DNA from: Synechococcus sp. AG-670-F04
Lineage (GTDB): Bacteria > Cyanobacteriota > Cyanobacteriia > PCC-6307 > Cyanobiaceae
Assembly (NCBI GenBank): GCA_003211515.1
Contig: QCSN01000007.1
Coordinates: forward strand, 1 to 64,000
Length of the DNA: 64,000 nucleotides
Reading direction: 5' to 3'
The translations under genes and the position numbers were made by a program. The notes beneath the pieces were generated by a model. The model did no database searches, was not told where the DNA came from, and saw nothing but the letters and a program-made list of their open reading frames with translations. This document shows positions 18,413 through 27,721 of this stretch, piece by piece (within the stretch, counting starts at the first letter, position 1; each line of letters begins with the position of its first letter).

Positions 18413-20374
18413 TTAAGCGTCGATAACCTTGATTTGGTCAGGCGCTGAGAAGATATTGCTGTCAAGCTGGAGCAATTCCTGCGTATTTGCTGTGAAGTTT
18501 CCAGCCGGAGCATACACCAACTTACTGGTATCTGTTGCAAAGGCCAACAGCCCTTGATTACCAGTCGGGAAGACTTGGCTTTTGATCTCAGCATCAAGAC
18601 CTACGATCAAAATGTTGGCCATTGAAGGTGAAGCCCCTGCCTCAATGATAGTTTTTTGCTGAACAGTCGCACCTGCGGTGTAATTTGGGAATGCCCCATC
18701 GTTGATCTGAATCAGGTCAAAGGAGCCAGCCTGTTTTGTGGCTGCATTTGCGCCCACATACCCAGTAATCGTATCCCTGCTAGTCGTCGTTGTTTGACCC
18801 GTTAAATCAATCGTGTTTTGCACATTCTGATTGGGAAAAGTGATGATGTCCTGGCCAGTTCCTCCTGCAATCGTAGATTGTCCCGCTGTGGAACCCCTGA
18901 GGTTGTCAATGCCAGGGCCACCGAGGAGATGGGAATCACCAGACAATCCTTCCACGGTGTCAGGGCCAAGAGTGCCCTCAATTTTTATACGGTCTCGATT
19001 TGTTGGCAGGCCTGAGTCAGCATTGTTTAAATTGATGCCGTGTTGAGATCTGATTTCGGAAAAATCATAATTTGCGATCCCAGGTGTACCCCAATTCTGA
19101 TACGTTGTTGCGGCAGTGAAAGTGCTTGGTGAAAAAATGAATGATTTTCCATTTGCGATTCCACTCAGATCCAACTCAGCGCTTCCATCATTTGATGCTT
19201 CAATTTTAAAATCTTCAATATTGATAAACTTGGCACCAAAAGCAGTAAATATGCTATCCAGCTTGTTGAACTGGTTGCTTTTGATTACGATGGTGTCTTT
19301 GTCTGAGGGAGAAGGATCTTGAATGGTGTCATTGTTAATCGTTCCAATCTCACATGAAATCGAATCGCTAAAGGTTGTAGTTTCGGGTGGGAGAATGTCT
19401 TTCCTGACAATTTTTGTAAGGGTGGCTCCTGCTTTGGTGATATTCAGGGTTAATGGAAGTGACGTTTGTTGTTTTTTATCCCCACTTTCAGTGGCAACAA
19501 CGGTGAAACTATAGCTATCTTTGCTAGCGATGTTGAAATCATCCTGGGTGCTCACAGCGCCAGATGTGGCATCAATCTTGAATGAAGCTGCATCTGTTCC
19601 ACTTAGTGAGAAGGTGACTTCCCCACTGTTATCTGTTGCAGATGCGTTATAAATTATGGATCCTAGTGGACTATCCTCTTTAATAGGGGTCACCGTTATT
19701 GGTGAAGTGAAGCTAGGAGGCAGGTCTTTATTGATTGAAAGAGTTAGCGGACTGCTTGTTGTTGAATGTCCTTCGCTGTCTGTGGCGATAATATTAAAGA
19801 GATAACTTGATTTTGCGCCATGATCAGTATTCTCCATAATCGCCACCTCACCATTATTGGGATTGATGGCTAAAAAATTGGCATCTTGTCCAGTTAATGA
19901 ATAGATAAGGGGAGTATTGTTACCTGTGGCAGCGGCCAGATAGATGGCTGTGCCAGAGGTTGAGCCTTCAGTGATGGAATCAACTGATGTTGGCGAAGTA
20001 AAAACAGGACCAGTAGTCTCCTGGGTAATCAGAGTTCCTTGGGTAAAGAAAGAACGGGAGGAATTCTTCTTTTTTTTGGCAAGTCGAAATCTCTTAAATT
20101 GTTTGAGAGGAGAAAATGTAAATTCTTCTCCGCCTGTGAACAAATTAGCCTCATTGCTATCGTTGAGACTTTCAAGGGTGATTTTCAGGCTAGCTTTTTT
20201 CCTCTTTCTCTTGCCTGGTAGCTCACCTTTCTCAAATCTAAAAACAAATCTCCCGTTGAAATCACCAGTATGTGTAATTGTATCTAATATTTGATTTCCT
20301 TTTTTGTTGGAAAGCGTTGCTTTAAGGTCCGAATAATCTTTAAAGCCTTTCAGTTTTGCGACAAGTTTCATCAT
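18413..20374 (-). CDS. Surface/secreted protein with two cadherin-like repeats and RTX-like region
   Basis: A 653-residue protein without an N-terminal signal peptide. Residues ~1-110 are basic and unrecognised. Residues ~123-217 and ~219-312 are two cadherin-like beta domains, each starting FTSP and with SL(T/S)GxDAxxFxI and VVATES/IIATDS motifs. Residues ~480-530 have degenerate glycine/aspartate calcium-binding turns (LLGGPGIDNLRGS, AGGTGQDIITF). The last ~120 residues resemble the C-terminal domain often found on picocyanobacterial RTX surface proteins, possibly a 'bluetail'-type domain (from memory, not checked). Together these point to type I secretion and calcium-dependent adhesion. 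AT-richer than the neighbouring carboxysome genes. It converges on chpX and opens the accessory block. Confidence 0.75.
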   Translation of the reverse strand: MMKLVAKLKGFKDYSDLKATLSNKKGNQILDTITHTGDFNGRFVFRFEKGELPGKRKRKKASLKITLESLNDSNEANLFTGGEEFTFSPLKQFKRFRLAKKKKNSSRSFFTQGTLITQETTGPVFTSPTSVDSITEGSTSGTAIYLAAATGNNTPLIYSLTGQDANFLAINPNNGEVAIMENTDHGAKSSYLFNIIATDSEGHSTTSSPLTLSINKDLPPSFTSPITVTPIKEDSPLGSIIYNASATDNSGEVTFSLSGTDAASFKIDATSGAVSTQDDFNIASKDSYSFTVVATESGDKKQQTSLPLTLNITKAGATLTKIVRKDILPPETTTFSDSISCEIGTINNDTIQDPSPSDKDTIVIKSNQFNKLDSIFTAFGAKFINIEDFKIEASNDGSAELDLSGIANGKSFIFSPSTFTAATTYQNWGTPGIANYDFSEIRSQHGINLNNADSGLPTNRDRIKIEGTLGPDTVEGLSGDSHLLGGPGIDNLRGSTAGQSTIAGGTGQDIITFPNQNVQNTIDLTGQTTTTSRDTITGYVGANAATKQAGSFDLIQINDGAFPNYTAGATVQQKTIIEAGASPSMANILIVGLDAEIKSQVFPTGNQGLLAFATDTSKLVYAPAGNFTANTQELLQLDSNIFSAPDQIKVIDA

Positions 20375-20882
20375 TTTTCAAGTTTCTAGAACCTTGCTCC
20401 TTTTTAGCTGTGAAACGAGCTTGTGTCCTCTGCTCTTAAGAATCAATAGCGATCAATTCTGAACTTGTTCTACTCGTTACAGAGTAGTCGTTCCTTCAGG
20501 GGTGGAGAGTGACCACAAAGGATCAAATCAGCGACTTGTTCGTCAGCCAGGAGGTATGACGGGTATGGATGAAATCTCATGACGCGGACTCGGATTGTTT
20601 CAAGGGGTCGGATCTCTGTTGAAAGTCACGTTCCACGGCAGATTTGAGAAGCTTCTTTGCACTTTTCTATCTGAAGCGATGGCTCTGCTGCGTTACGCCA
20701 TCGTTATGAGCATCCGGCTAAACTGATCACTCCCAGTTGATTTTGGTAGCAAATTTCGAATCAACCTTCGACGCAAATATGATGAATAAAATAAGAAGCC
20801 AACGAGGTTGCACGAATTTGTATCATATGACAAAGGCAGCGATTATTTTTTTGTCAAAATAATAATCTATTGAAATGAGGCC
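20375..20882. other. Divergent control region of the surface protein and TonB receptor
   Basis: No gene is visible in these 508 bases. A 6-bp hairpin (CTACTC/GAGTAG) lies near 20468-20485. The right end, next to the receptor, is very AT-rich and contains GATTATT (20841-20847) and AATAATC (20861-20867), a perfect inverted repeat spaced by 13 bases. This is a candidate operator; an iron regulator such as Fur would be expected for the neighbour gene, but the sequence is not a good Fur-box match. Confidence 0.4.
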
Positions 20883-23099
20883 TTGGGTAATAATTTACTT
20901 CGCTTGATTTTAGCTTTTTTTCAGTCCTCTTCTTCGTTGTCGATTGCCTTTGCCTATCTCTGTATTGTTTTTACTCCAATCCCTTCATTCGCAGAAGAAG
21001 AATTGAGAATTATCACCGTTGGCGAAGAGCTTGATGACCCTAGTTACGAGCAACCTTCCAGTTTTACGGTGATTGATCGTGAAGAAATGGACCGGCGAGG
21101 GGTGATTAATTTTAAGGATTTGTTTCGCTACCAACCTGGGATTGAGGTGCGCCGAAGTAGGCGGTATGGAATCGAAGATATCAATATTCGCGGTTTGGAT
21201 GTCAATCGCATTCTCTATGAGCTGAATGGTGTTCGCTTGCCGGAACGGTTTGAGTTTGGCCCTTTCCGTCAGACGCGAGGCCAGTGGATTGACTTATTGA
21301 ATATTGGTGACGTTGATATTATCCAAGGCCCTGCATCAGTCCTGTATGGAGATGGGGCCCTTGGTGGTGTTGTCTCTTTTTCATCCCTTCATCCAGAAGT
21401 ATTTTTAGGAGAGGATGATCGTGCTGCTCAAGCGGTTGTCATGCTCAGCTCAGAGAACAACAGCGTGTCTGAACTTGTTCGATTTGCAGCTGAGGATTCA
21501 AACGGAATTATGGGTTTGTTGAGTGTCAGTCGTTCTGACTCAGAAGAGCCCCATCCGATCGCTGATTCTGATTTGGTTAATCGCCAAAACAATGACGGTG
21601 CTGGTTTTAATGCACAAATCATGATTCCATTTTCCGAAGATTTGAAATTTCGATTAAATACAGTTGGTTCCAGGCAAATTACAAGAACAACAATTGGCCA
21701 AGGTAATTTGCCATCAGGAGAATGGGGCTACGTCGTGAATCAAGATGAGGAAACAATCACAAATCAACTTTGGCAACTCGTCGCTTCGTTGGAATTTGAT
21801 TCCTTGATGGAGAATCCACTTTTTTCAGGGATGAAGTTTGATATCTATTTTCAAGATGCCTCTCAAGTGGATCAGAGGTTTGAGCATCGCACGACCACGT
21901 CTGCAGAGTTGGAGCGGAATGCAAAGACCACGGCAGTGAGTCAAGTTTCTGGTTTTAATCTTTCACGGAAACAGGAAGTGTTATTTGGCGACCTGATTCA
22001 CGAGCTAAATTATGGAGTTGATTATTCAAGAACCTTCAATTCGCGCCGCAGAGATCGCATTCAGACAAATGTAGAAGATGGTTCGAAGACCAGAGAGTTG
22101 CCGCTTGGCAACTTTCCGGTCAAAGATTATCCTGACTCACTGACGAATCGTCTTGGAGCATTTTTACAAGACACGTTGATAATTGACTCCCTAAAATTGA
22201 TTGCAGGGCTTCGTTATGAATCATATTTGATGAATCCACTGTCAGATTCAACTTTTGAAAAAAATGGAGCATTGGCTGGTAGCTCCGATGCAATCACTCC
22301 AACTTGGCGCTTGGCTGCACTATGGAGTTTGGATGAATCACATGTTATTTGGATGAATTATAATCGATCATTCAGAATGCCTCTTTATAGTGAAATTAAC
22401 AGTGGATTTACGAATTTGAATTCAGGGTATCAGACAATCAGTAATCCAGATCTTAAACCTGAAACTGGCGATGGACTTGAATTAGGTTTGAGAGCGCATT
22501 ATGAGTATTTTAAATACAGTTTAACTGGGTATTACAACAGATACAGTAATTTCATCGAAGCAGGGCGATTTGTTGGCACGAATTGTGAATTTGAGCAAGG
22601 CCGATGTGTTGCACAATATCAAACTGTCAACGCAGAGCAAGCTGTTACCTATGGTGTTGAGGGTAGTGCTGAGTACTCAACTGTTCCGGATGGCTATGGC
22701 TTGAAGATTCGATCAGGGTTCAATTATACGGTTGGCAATGATCTGGAGATCAACCAGCCACTTACAAGCATTGATCCTCCCAAGGCAATCGTTGCTGTTG
22801 GATATCATGAGCCTGATGATGGCTGGTCGGCTGAGTTGATTGGCACAGCATTCGCACGTGCCCGGGTTCCCGCTGATAGTGAACTTTTCATACCTTCTTC
22901 TTATATCCGCTGGGATTTGTTGGCATCTTGGGCCGTCGGCTCAAACTTTAAAATAAACTTTGGAGTTCTCAATCTATTTGATCACAGGCAGTATTCATAT
23001 GCTGATACAAAGTATATCTTAGATACTGGATATCGAGATATGAGCGGGTTTTCATTACCAGGTCGTGCCTATCAAGTTGGTTTCACTCTGCGCTTGTAG
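20883..23099 (+). CDS. TonB-dependent outer-membrane receptor
   Basis: A ligand-gated outer-membrane barrel that imports iron-siderophore, heme or a cobalamin-type ligand using TonB. The 738-residue frame starts with a rare TTG at 20883; another TTG lies 7 codons on. A signal peptide is visible (hydrophobic to ~IPSFA, cleavage before EEELRIITVGEE, which can serve as TonB box). The plug domain follows, with RRGVINFKDLFRYQPGIEVR, NIRGLDVNRILYELNGVRLP and DIIQGPASVLYGDGALGGVV. The C-terminus ends in the expected aromatic-type strand GRAYQVGFTLRL. It meets tonB tail to tail, overlapping by 17 bases. The substrate cannot be told; the plug resembles heme/siderophore receptors. Confidence 0.93.
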   Translation: MGNNLLRLILAFFQSSSSLSIAFAYLCIVFTPIPSFAEEELRIITVGEELDDPSYEQPSSFTVIDREEMDRRGVINFKDLFRYQPGIEVRRSRRYGIEDINIRGLDVNRILYELNGVRLPERFEFGPFRQTRGQWIDLLNIGDVDIIQGPASVLYGDGALGGVVSFSSLHPEVFLGEDDRAAQAVVMLSSENNSVSELVRFAAEDSNGIMGLLSVSRSDSEEPHPIADSDLVNRQNNDGAGFNAQIMIPFSEDLKFRLNTVGSRQITRTTIGQGNLPSGEWGYVVNQDEETITNQLWQLVASLEFDSLMENPLFSGMKFDIYFQDASQVDQRFEHRTTTSAELERNAKTTAVSQVSGFNLSRKQEVLFGDLIHELNYGVDYSRTFNSRRRDRIQTNVEDGSKTRELPLGNFPVKDYPDSLTNRLGAFLQDTLIIDSLKLIAGLRYESYLMNPLSDSTFEKNGALAGSSDAITPTWRLAALWSLDESHVIWMNYNRSFRMPLYSEINSGFTNLNSGYQTISNPDLKPETGDGLELGLRAHYEYFKYSLTGYYNRYSNFIEAGRFVGTNCEFEQGRCVAQYQTVNAEQAVTYGVEGSAEYSTVPDGYGLKIRSGFNYTVGNDLEINQPLTSIDPPKAIVAVGYHEPDDGWSAELIGTAFARARVPADSELFIPSSYIRWDLLASWAVGSNFKINFGVLNLFDHRQYSYADTKYILDTGYRDMSGFSLPGRAYQVGFTLRL

Positions 23100-24024
23100 T
23101 TGTTGGCTGTTTCTGCGCGCCTGTCTGAGCCGGCAAGGTGTAACGCTGCTTTTCTTGTTTCTCAATTGCTTTTTGGTGCTTGTCACTCCCTTTGATCACG
23201 ATGCTGTAACTGACTGGTACCCGCGCACCACCGTCGATGGCTTTGAATCGTGATCGACGTCCAGCATCCAACGCTGCATTGTCGATTTCAGGATTACCGC
23301 TCGATCGTTCCAGTTGTACGTTTTGCACCCGTCCATTGCTGTTGATTGTGATCAGAACTCTGGGTTCTCCTTCAATGCCTCGTCGCAGTGCACGTTTGGG
23401 GTATCGAGGTTTTGGGCACGACAGACATTCCACAACGCGGCGAGGTTTGACCTTGCTTGTTTCCCCCACCTGGATTGACGACGTCTGCGGCGAGTGTTGC
23501 TGTCCAGTGGTCATCCCCTGCTTGACATTGTTGGATTGTTCTTGATCCTGTTTCCTCTTAGAGCTGGATGGCTTCTCACGGGTCGACGCGATGGCCGAGG
23601 GTTGTTGTTCCTGAAGTGGTTTGGTATCTGAACCATGGCGCTTGCTGGAATGTTTGGGCGACTGTCTCAGGATTGGAGCTGGGGTCCGGCTAAGTTGCGG
23701 GGCTGCAGTGGACGTGGGCGCAGGAGTTGGTTGTTCAGCGTTGGGTGGTTGTATCCGATCAGATAACGCAACAGCCTTTTGTTGGATCGGTTCGTCTTGC
23801 TCATTCTCTTGGGGATTGGCTTGCTCGGTGATGGCCTGATCTTCTGGTCGTTGCTTCGCCTCCTTCGTACTCGGTAAAGCAGCCAACTCAATGATCACGA
23901 CGTTGGATTGGTTTTTCGGGAGCAAGGCATACTCTTTTTTTTCTCTGATCAAGAAGAGCAGAAGCGCATGAATGGAAATTGAAATGATTAAATAAAAGAT
24001 TACATTGGATTTTAAATGTTTCAT
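23083..24024 (-). CDS. tonB: Energy transducer TonB
   Basis: Spans the periplasm and passes inner-membrane proton-motive energy to the receptor. The 313-residue protein has one membrane helix near residues 9-25, a long Pro/Gln/Ser/Lys-rich disordered span (~60-195), then a TonB_C domain starting PKPRYPKRALRRGIEGEP and including RVLITINSNGRVQNVQLERS. About 30 residues beyond the domain are Lys/Gln/Thr-rich and unusual. It is the last gene of the operon with exbB and exbD (10-base gap to exbD). Confidence 0.93.
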   Translation of the reverse strand: MKHLKSNVIFYLIISISIHALLLFLIREKKEYALLPKNQSNVVIIELAALPSTKEAKQRPEDQAITEQANPQENEQDEPIQQKAVALSDRIQPPNAEQPTPAPTSTAAPQLSRTPAPILRQSPKHSSKRHGSDTKPLQEQQPSAIASTREKPSSSKRKQDQEQSNNVKQGMTTGQQHSPQTSSIQVGETSKVKPRRVVECLSCPKPRYPKRALRRGIEGEPRVLITINSNGRVQNVQLERSSGNPEIDNAALDAGRRSRFKAIDGGARVPVSYSIVIKGSDKHQKAIEKQEKQRYTLPAQTGAQKQPTTTSAE

Positions 24025-24034
24025 TATTTGGCGG

Positions 24035-24457
24035 TCATTTTCTGGCTTTTGTCTGAGGGCTTGTGACTAGGCCAATGGATTCAAATTCTGCTAATTTAGC
24101 CTTTTCAATGATACTGAAAATGACACCATATTCAATGGTCTGCTCGGCATCAATGAGTAGTTTCTTTGATGCATTTTGCTGCGTGATGATGCTGAGATCG
24201 TTGAGGAGTGTGGTTTGATTGCTTGGTTCGCTATTGATAAAGAGCTCTCCATTCTTTTTGATGCTGACAATGACGTCATCCGAGCCGATCGTTGTGGTAG
24301 TCGTCGCCTTTGGTCGATTGATCTCCACTACTCTGTTGCTACTGAGTATCAGGCTGGAAAGAACAAAAAAAAGAAGTATGGCGAAAAGTACGTCAATCAT
24401 GGGAAGAATATTGATGGTCAGATCGTTCTCCTGGTCAAATTCGTTGCCAAAATCCAT
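24035..24457 (-). CDS. exbD: Biopolymer transport protein ExbD
   Basis: Part of the ExbB-ExbD proton channel that energises TonB. The 140-residue protein has a cytoplasmic N-terminus, the single membrane helix with the essential aspartate in INILPMIDVLFAILLFFVL, and a periplasmic domain ending before PQTKARK. Six bases separate it from exbB and ten from tonB. Confidence 0.94.
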   Translation of the reverse strand: MDFGNEFDQENDLTINILPMIDVLFAILLFFVLSSLILSSNRVVEINRPKATTTTTIGSDDVIVSIKKNGELFINSEPSNQTTLLNDLSIITQQNASKKLLIDAEQTIEYGVIFSIIEKAKLAEFESIGLVTSPQTKARK

Positions 24458-24463
24458 GGTGAG

Positions 24464-25105
24464 TTAATGTTGAATTAAAAACTGTTCTTCAAGGCTGGTT
24501 GCAAACAATTGAAGTTCGTATTTTTGCGTTCGACTGAAACTTCGAAATAAGTTAGTAAAAGCAAGCGTAATCATTGCAATCACCAATCCAATTGCAGTTG
24601 AAACAAGAGCCTCACTGATCCCGGATATTACTACCTCTGCATTCTCCAAAGGTTGTTCAAGCCCCAGCCCTTCGAAGGAACGTATCAGACCCAGAACGGT
24701 ACCCAGGAGACCCAGTAATGGCGAAATCGCGACGATGGTTGACAACGCTGTGTCGTATCGACGCAACGGAGGACTTACACGTTGAAAACCAATTTTGATA
24801 CGCCGCTGAAACGATTCAAAATCTCTTGCTTTGGTTTGAATGACAGAGCGATAGAAGATCACCAACGGATGATTGCGTGGCTCAAAATTCAATACCGTTT
24901 CCTCTGGATAAGAAGTATGGAAATGGGCCAAGAGATTTTCTCTGACGGCTGTTTGCCTGGTAAGAGTCGTCATCCAGAAGACGAGTCGTTCAAGAATCAA
25001 TGCCAGTGCAATGATGGAAACGAATCCCAGGGGGATCGAAACTACGCCGCCGATGTTGCTGAGATCCATTGCGGATGCAAAATAAAGAGCCTCAGACCAA
25101 TACAT
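24464..25105 (-). CDS. exbB: MotA/TolQ/ExbB family proton channel protein
   Basis: A 213-residue membrane protein with three helices and the family core ISPLLGLLGTVLGLIRSFEG followed by ISEALVSTAIGLVIAM. It partners ExbD. The start MYWSEALYFASAMDLSNIGG fits the family; an internal methionine (SAMDL) is an alternative start. It follows the histidine-phosphatase-domain gene after 38 bases in the same direction. Confidence 0.94.
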   Translation of the reverse strand: MYWSEALYFASAMDLSNIGGVVSIPLGFVSIIALALILERLVFWMTTLTRQTAVRENLLAHFHTSYPEETVLNFEPRNHPLVIFYRSVIQTKARDFESFQRRIKIGFQRVSPPLRRYDTALSTIVAISPLLGLLGTVLGLIRSFEGLGLEQPLENAEVVISGISEALVSTAIGLVIAMITLAFTNLFRSFSRTQKYELQLFATSLEEQFLIQH

Positions 25106-25143
25106 GTCCTGAGGCGCCTGGATGCAGAGACTATCTGCCTATT

Positions 25144-26430
25144 TTAGATGTCGGCTCCAAATGCCCAATCACTGGGAGATAATTTAGCCACGATGTCGTA
25201 GCTGTCTCCATGAGGCTTAATGATATAAGCCGTTCCTTGAGGATCAGGGTAGATATTTGTGGTGCCTTCAAAGGGATCGTCATGACCGACAAGAACAGTA
25301 TTTTTCTTTTTTGGTGTTTTTGATAACATCGGTGCAATTCTGTCGTGATATATATCTAATTGCTCGTCAGTATAGTCTTCGTAAGGCAAGAAGTTTAAAT
25401 CATCAATGGCTTTCCCTTTGCCGAATGCTATTTTCGCTGTGTCGATGGCTCGTTGATATTGACTATTGCGAACGTTTCCGATTACAATGTCGTTGGCTTT
25501 GATGCCTTTTTTAATGTCGTTTGCTTCTTGAATCCCCTGGGCGCTCAGATTCCTTTGGGTTGATGGATCATTCAAATCCAGATTTGGATCAGCTTGATCG
25601 GCATAATCCGTTTCTGTTGTGGTATGTCGTAGATAGATTACATGGCCCCCTTTTTTCAATTTCTTAAGCAATTTCTTATCGCTCAACTTGTTCTCGAAGG
25701 CATTGTTGTTGAACTCCGCTTCTGAGAAATTATTGGGTTTGCTCTTGGGACTGCCAAAAATATCGTCTCCATTCAGATCGATGGAATGTTTCTTTTCCAT
25801 CTTATGAATCCATTTGTTTGATGCTGCTTCCTCTTGTGCAGAAGCCATTCCTTCTTCCTCGCTCATTGCGAAGGCTTGCTTTCTGAATTTGTTTTTTTCA
25901 TCCTTAAAAACAACGTATGTTGTCCTTTTGTTTTTGATAATACCGGTCACTTCACCTTCCCTTGATCCACCCGGACGCGGAGCGTCGAACAGGCTGGTAT
26001 AGATATTTTTCTCGTCATTCATCCACAGTGGCTTGAACGTTTTGGGTTCTGCCATGCGTGCAAGACCGTATTCGGCTAGGCCGATGCGATGGGTTCCACC
26101 CAGGTAGTACAGGCCCATTCCTGAGTTACCGCGTCGACCGTCGTGATAAGTGACGTAGACAGGATCTCCATCACCAGCGCCTGGAGCCCCCCCAGCACCT
26201 GGAGGCCCCCCAGCACCTGGAGGCCCTCCAGCACTTGGAGATTCTCCACCCGAATTTCCAGCCGCTGGAGGTCCTGCAGAGGGAGGAGTGGATTCATCGT
26301 CTTTTTCGTCGTCTTCAGTTGCATTACAGAACTCGAAGCCATCCACAGGAGGATGTCCATCTGGAAGGCAACCACCTCCATCAGATGAAACGGGTGGATG
26401 GCCTTCAGGTAATGTGATGCCTGTAGACAT
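25144..26430 (-). CDS. Histidine-phosphatase-domain protein at the head of the exbB-exbD-tonB operon
   Basis: A 428-residue protein without signal peptide. Residues 7-14 (LPEGHPPV) and 22-29 (LPDGHPPV) are a tandem motif, with Cys at 21 and 35. Residues ~48-88 form a Gly/Pro/Ala linker. Residues ~90-240 are unrecognised, with VYVTYHDGRRG and a basic, charged part. The last ~165 residues are a histidine phosphatase domain: GGHVIYLRHTTTETD (catalytic His after Arg), SAQGIQEANDIKKGIKANDI, RAIDTAKIAFGKG and the second histidine in TVLVGHDDPFEGTTNIYPD. The enzyme type is unknown: it could act on phospho-sugars, nucleotides or a phosphorylated ligand. It seems to be first in the TonB-energising operon, so a role in metal or siderophore use is an inference. 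Confidence 0.72.
   Translation of the reverse strand: MSTGITLPEGHPPVSSDGGGCLPDGHPPVDGFEFCNATEDDEKDDESTPPSAGPPAAGNSGGESPSAGGPPGAGGPPGAGGAPGAGDGDPVYVTYHDGRRGNSGMGLYYLGGTHRIGLAEYGLARMAEPKTFKPLWMNDEKNIYTSLFDAPRPGGSREGEVTGIIKNKRTTYVVFKDEKNKFRKQAFAMSEEEGMASAQEEAASNKWIHKMEKKHSIDLNGDDIFGSPKSKPNNFSEAEFNNNAFENKLSDKKLLKKLKKGGHVIYLRHTTTETDYADQADPNLDLNDPSTQRNLSAQGIQEANDIKKGIKANDIVIGNVRNSQYQRAIDTAKIAFGKGKAIDDLNFLPYEDYTDEQLDIYHDRIAPMLSKTPKKKNTVLVGHDDPFEGTTNIYPDPQGTAYIIKPHGDSYDIVAKLSPSDWAFGADI
26174..26245. repeat. About four 18-bp tandem repeats coding the Gly/Pro linker
   Basis: Imperfect 18-base units of the form CCCAGCACCTGGAGGCCC repeat about four times within the preceding gene and encode GGPPGAGGPPGAG in frame. 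Such repeats can expand or shrink by slippage in whole units without changing the frame, so linker length may differ between strains. Confidence 0.8.
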
Positions 26431-26632
26431 TGAATTGAAAACACTTAGTCATATTTATGCTCAAGGACCCCCAAGAAGAATGCCACACTTTATTTCACAG
26501 CCGCATGTATAAAAATTTACGGATTGAATATTGATTTTGCCTCGAATTGGCTTTTTTGTAGCATGACTCTGGATTGCATTTGCTCTAAGTCAATCAGGTT
26601 GCTCCCTTTATATAAAGAGCCTCTAGCCATCG

Positions 26633-27721
26633 ATGAAATGGTTCCTTTACACTCTTTTCATTGGGTGGGTCTGGTCCAGATTCCTGGAATTGATGATTGA
26701 AATTGCAAAGGATACTCGTAATCACATTGCCGGTTTGTCCATGAAATTCATTTCATTTCTTGGGTTGCTGTGGATATTAGTCATTGTTTTTGTTTTATCA
26801 TTATGTGTCGGTGATTCGCCGATTGGGTTTGAGGACCTGTGGGATTATGTTTCAGGAACTTCCTCCTCAGAGACAACTGTCTTGGTGATTCGTGATATTC
26901 GCTTGCCTCGCACCTTGGCAGCCTTGTTGACGGGATCTGCTCTGGGCGTTTCAGGGGCAATGCTTCAAGGAATGCTTCGTAATCCGTTGGCCAGTCCATT
27001 CCTGCTCGGCATTTCTTCGGGCTCAGGAGTCTGTGTCGTTATTCTTTTTTCCTTGAATAGTTTGGCTTATTGGATCCCACTGGGTGCATGGTTGGGTGCT
27101 GTGGTGTCGGCGTTAATCGTTTTTTGTATTGCTTATGATCAAAAGAGGATTTCCCTGGAACGATTGATTCTCTCAGGAGTCGCTGTCAGTAGTGTTTTGG
27201 GATCTGTGCAAGCTATTTTTCTCTTGCGCTCGGATGATACACGCATTCAGAATTCTTTAACCTGGTTGTCCGGAACACTGGCTGGCCGTGAGTGGGGCGA
27301 TTTAACTTTTACATGGATTCCAATCGTCTTATGTTTATTGTGCTCCTTTGTTTTCGCTAAACAACTTAATTTGGCATTGCTTGATGATGATACCAGCCGA
27401 TCCTTAGGCCTGTCTTTAACACGACTCAGGATTTTGATTGGTGTTTGCGCAACTCTGCTGACAGCCTGTTCTGTATGTATTGCGGGACTGGTCGGTTTTG
27501 TCGGTTTGGTGATTCCTCACATCGCACGTTTACTCTGCGGTGGTAATTTTGTTTATGTTTTGCCATTCTCTGGGGTCTTGGGCGCACTCACTGTTGTAGC
27601 AGGTGATCTGATCGCAAGAATGTATCTCTGGGAGCTTCCAGTCGGTATTGTGACAGCACTATTTGGTTCGCCATTTTTTATCTATCTATTGAGAAAACGC
27701 CGAATGGAAGGGAATGTCTAA
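26633..27721 (+). CDS. FecCD/BtuC-family ABC transporter permease
   Basis: Inner-membrane permease for iron-siderophore, heme or cobalamin uptake; 362 residues with about ten helices. Family motifs: RLPRTLAALLTGSALGVSGA, LQGMLRNPLASPFLLGISSG and VGLVIPHIARLLCG. The N-terminus is longer than usual (~36 residues before LSMKFISFLGLLW); an internal Met start is possible. It is divergent from the histidine-phosphatase gene and is followed by its ATPase with a one-base overlap (TAATGG). Together with the receptor it makes a full TonB-to-cytoplasm import path. Confidence 0.92.
   Translation: MKWFLYTLFIGWVWSRFLELMIEIAKDTRNHIAGLSMKFISFLGLLWILVIVFVLSLCVGDSPIGFEDLWDYVSGTSSSETTVLVIRDIRLPRTLAALLTGSALGVSGAMLQGMLRNPLASPFLLGISSGSGVCVVILFSLNSLAYWIPLGAWLGAVVSALIVFCIAYDQKRISLERLILSGVAVSSVLGSVQAIFLLRSDDTRIQNSLTWLSGTLAGREWGDLTFTWIPIVLCLLCSFVFAKQLNLALLDDDTSRSLGLSLTRLRILIGVCATLLTACSVCIAGLVGFVGLVIPHIARLLCGGNFVYVLPFSGVLGALTVVAGDLIARMYLWELPVGIVTALFGSPFFIYLLRKRRMEGNV

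Noticed and set aside
20841-20867. Fur box in front of the TonB receptor
   Set aside because: The inverted repeat is AT-rich and symmetric but does not match the GATAAT-type hexamer pattern well enough to call it a Fur site.
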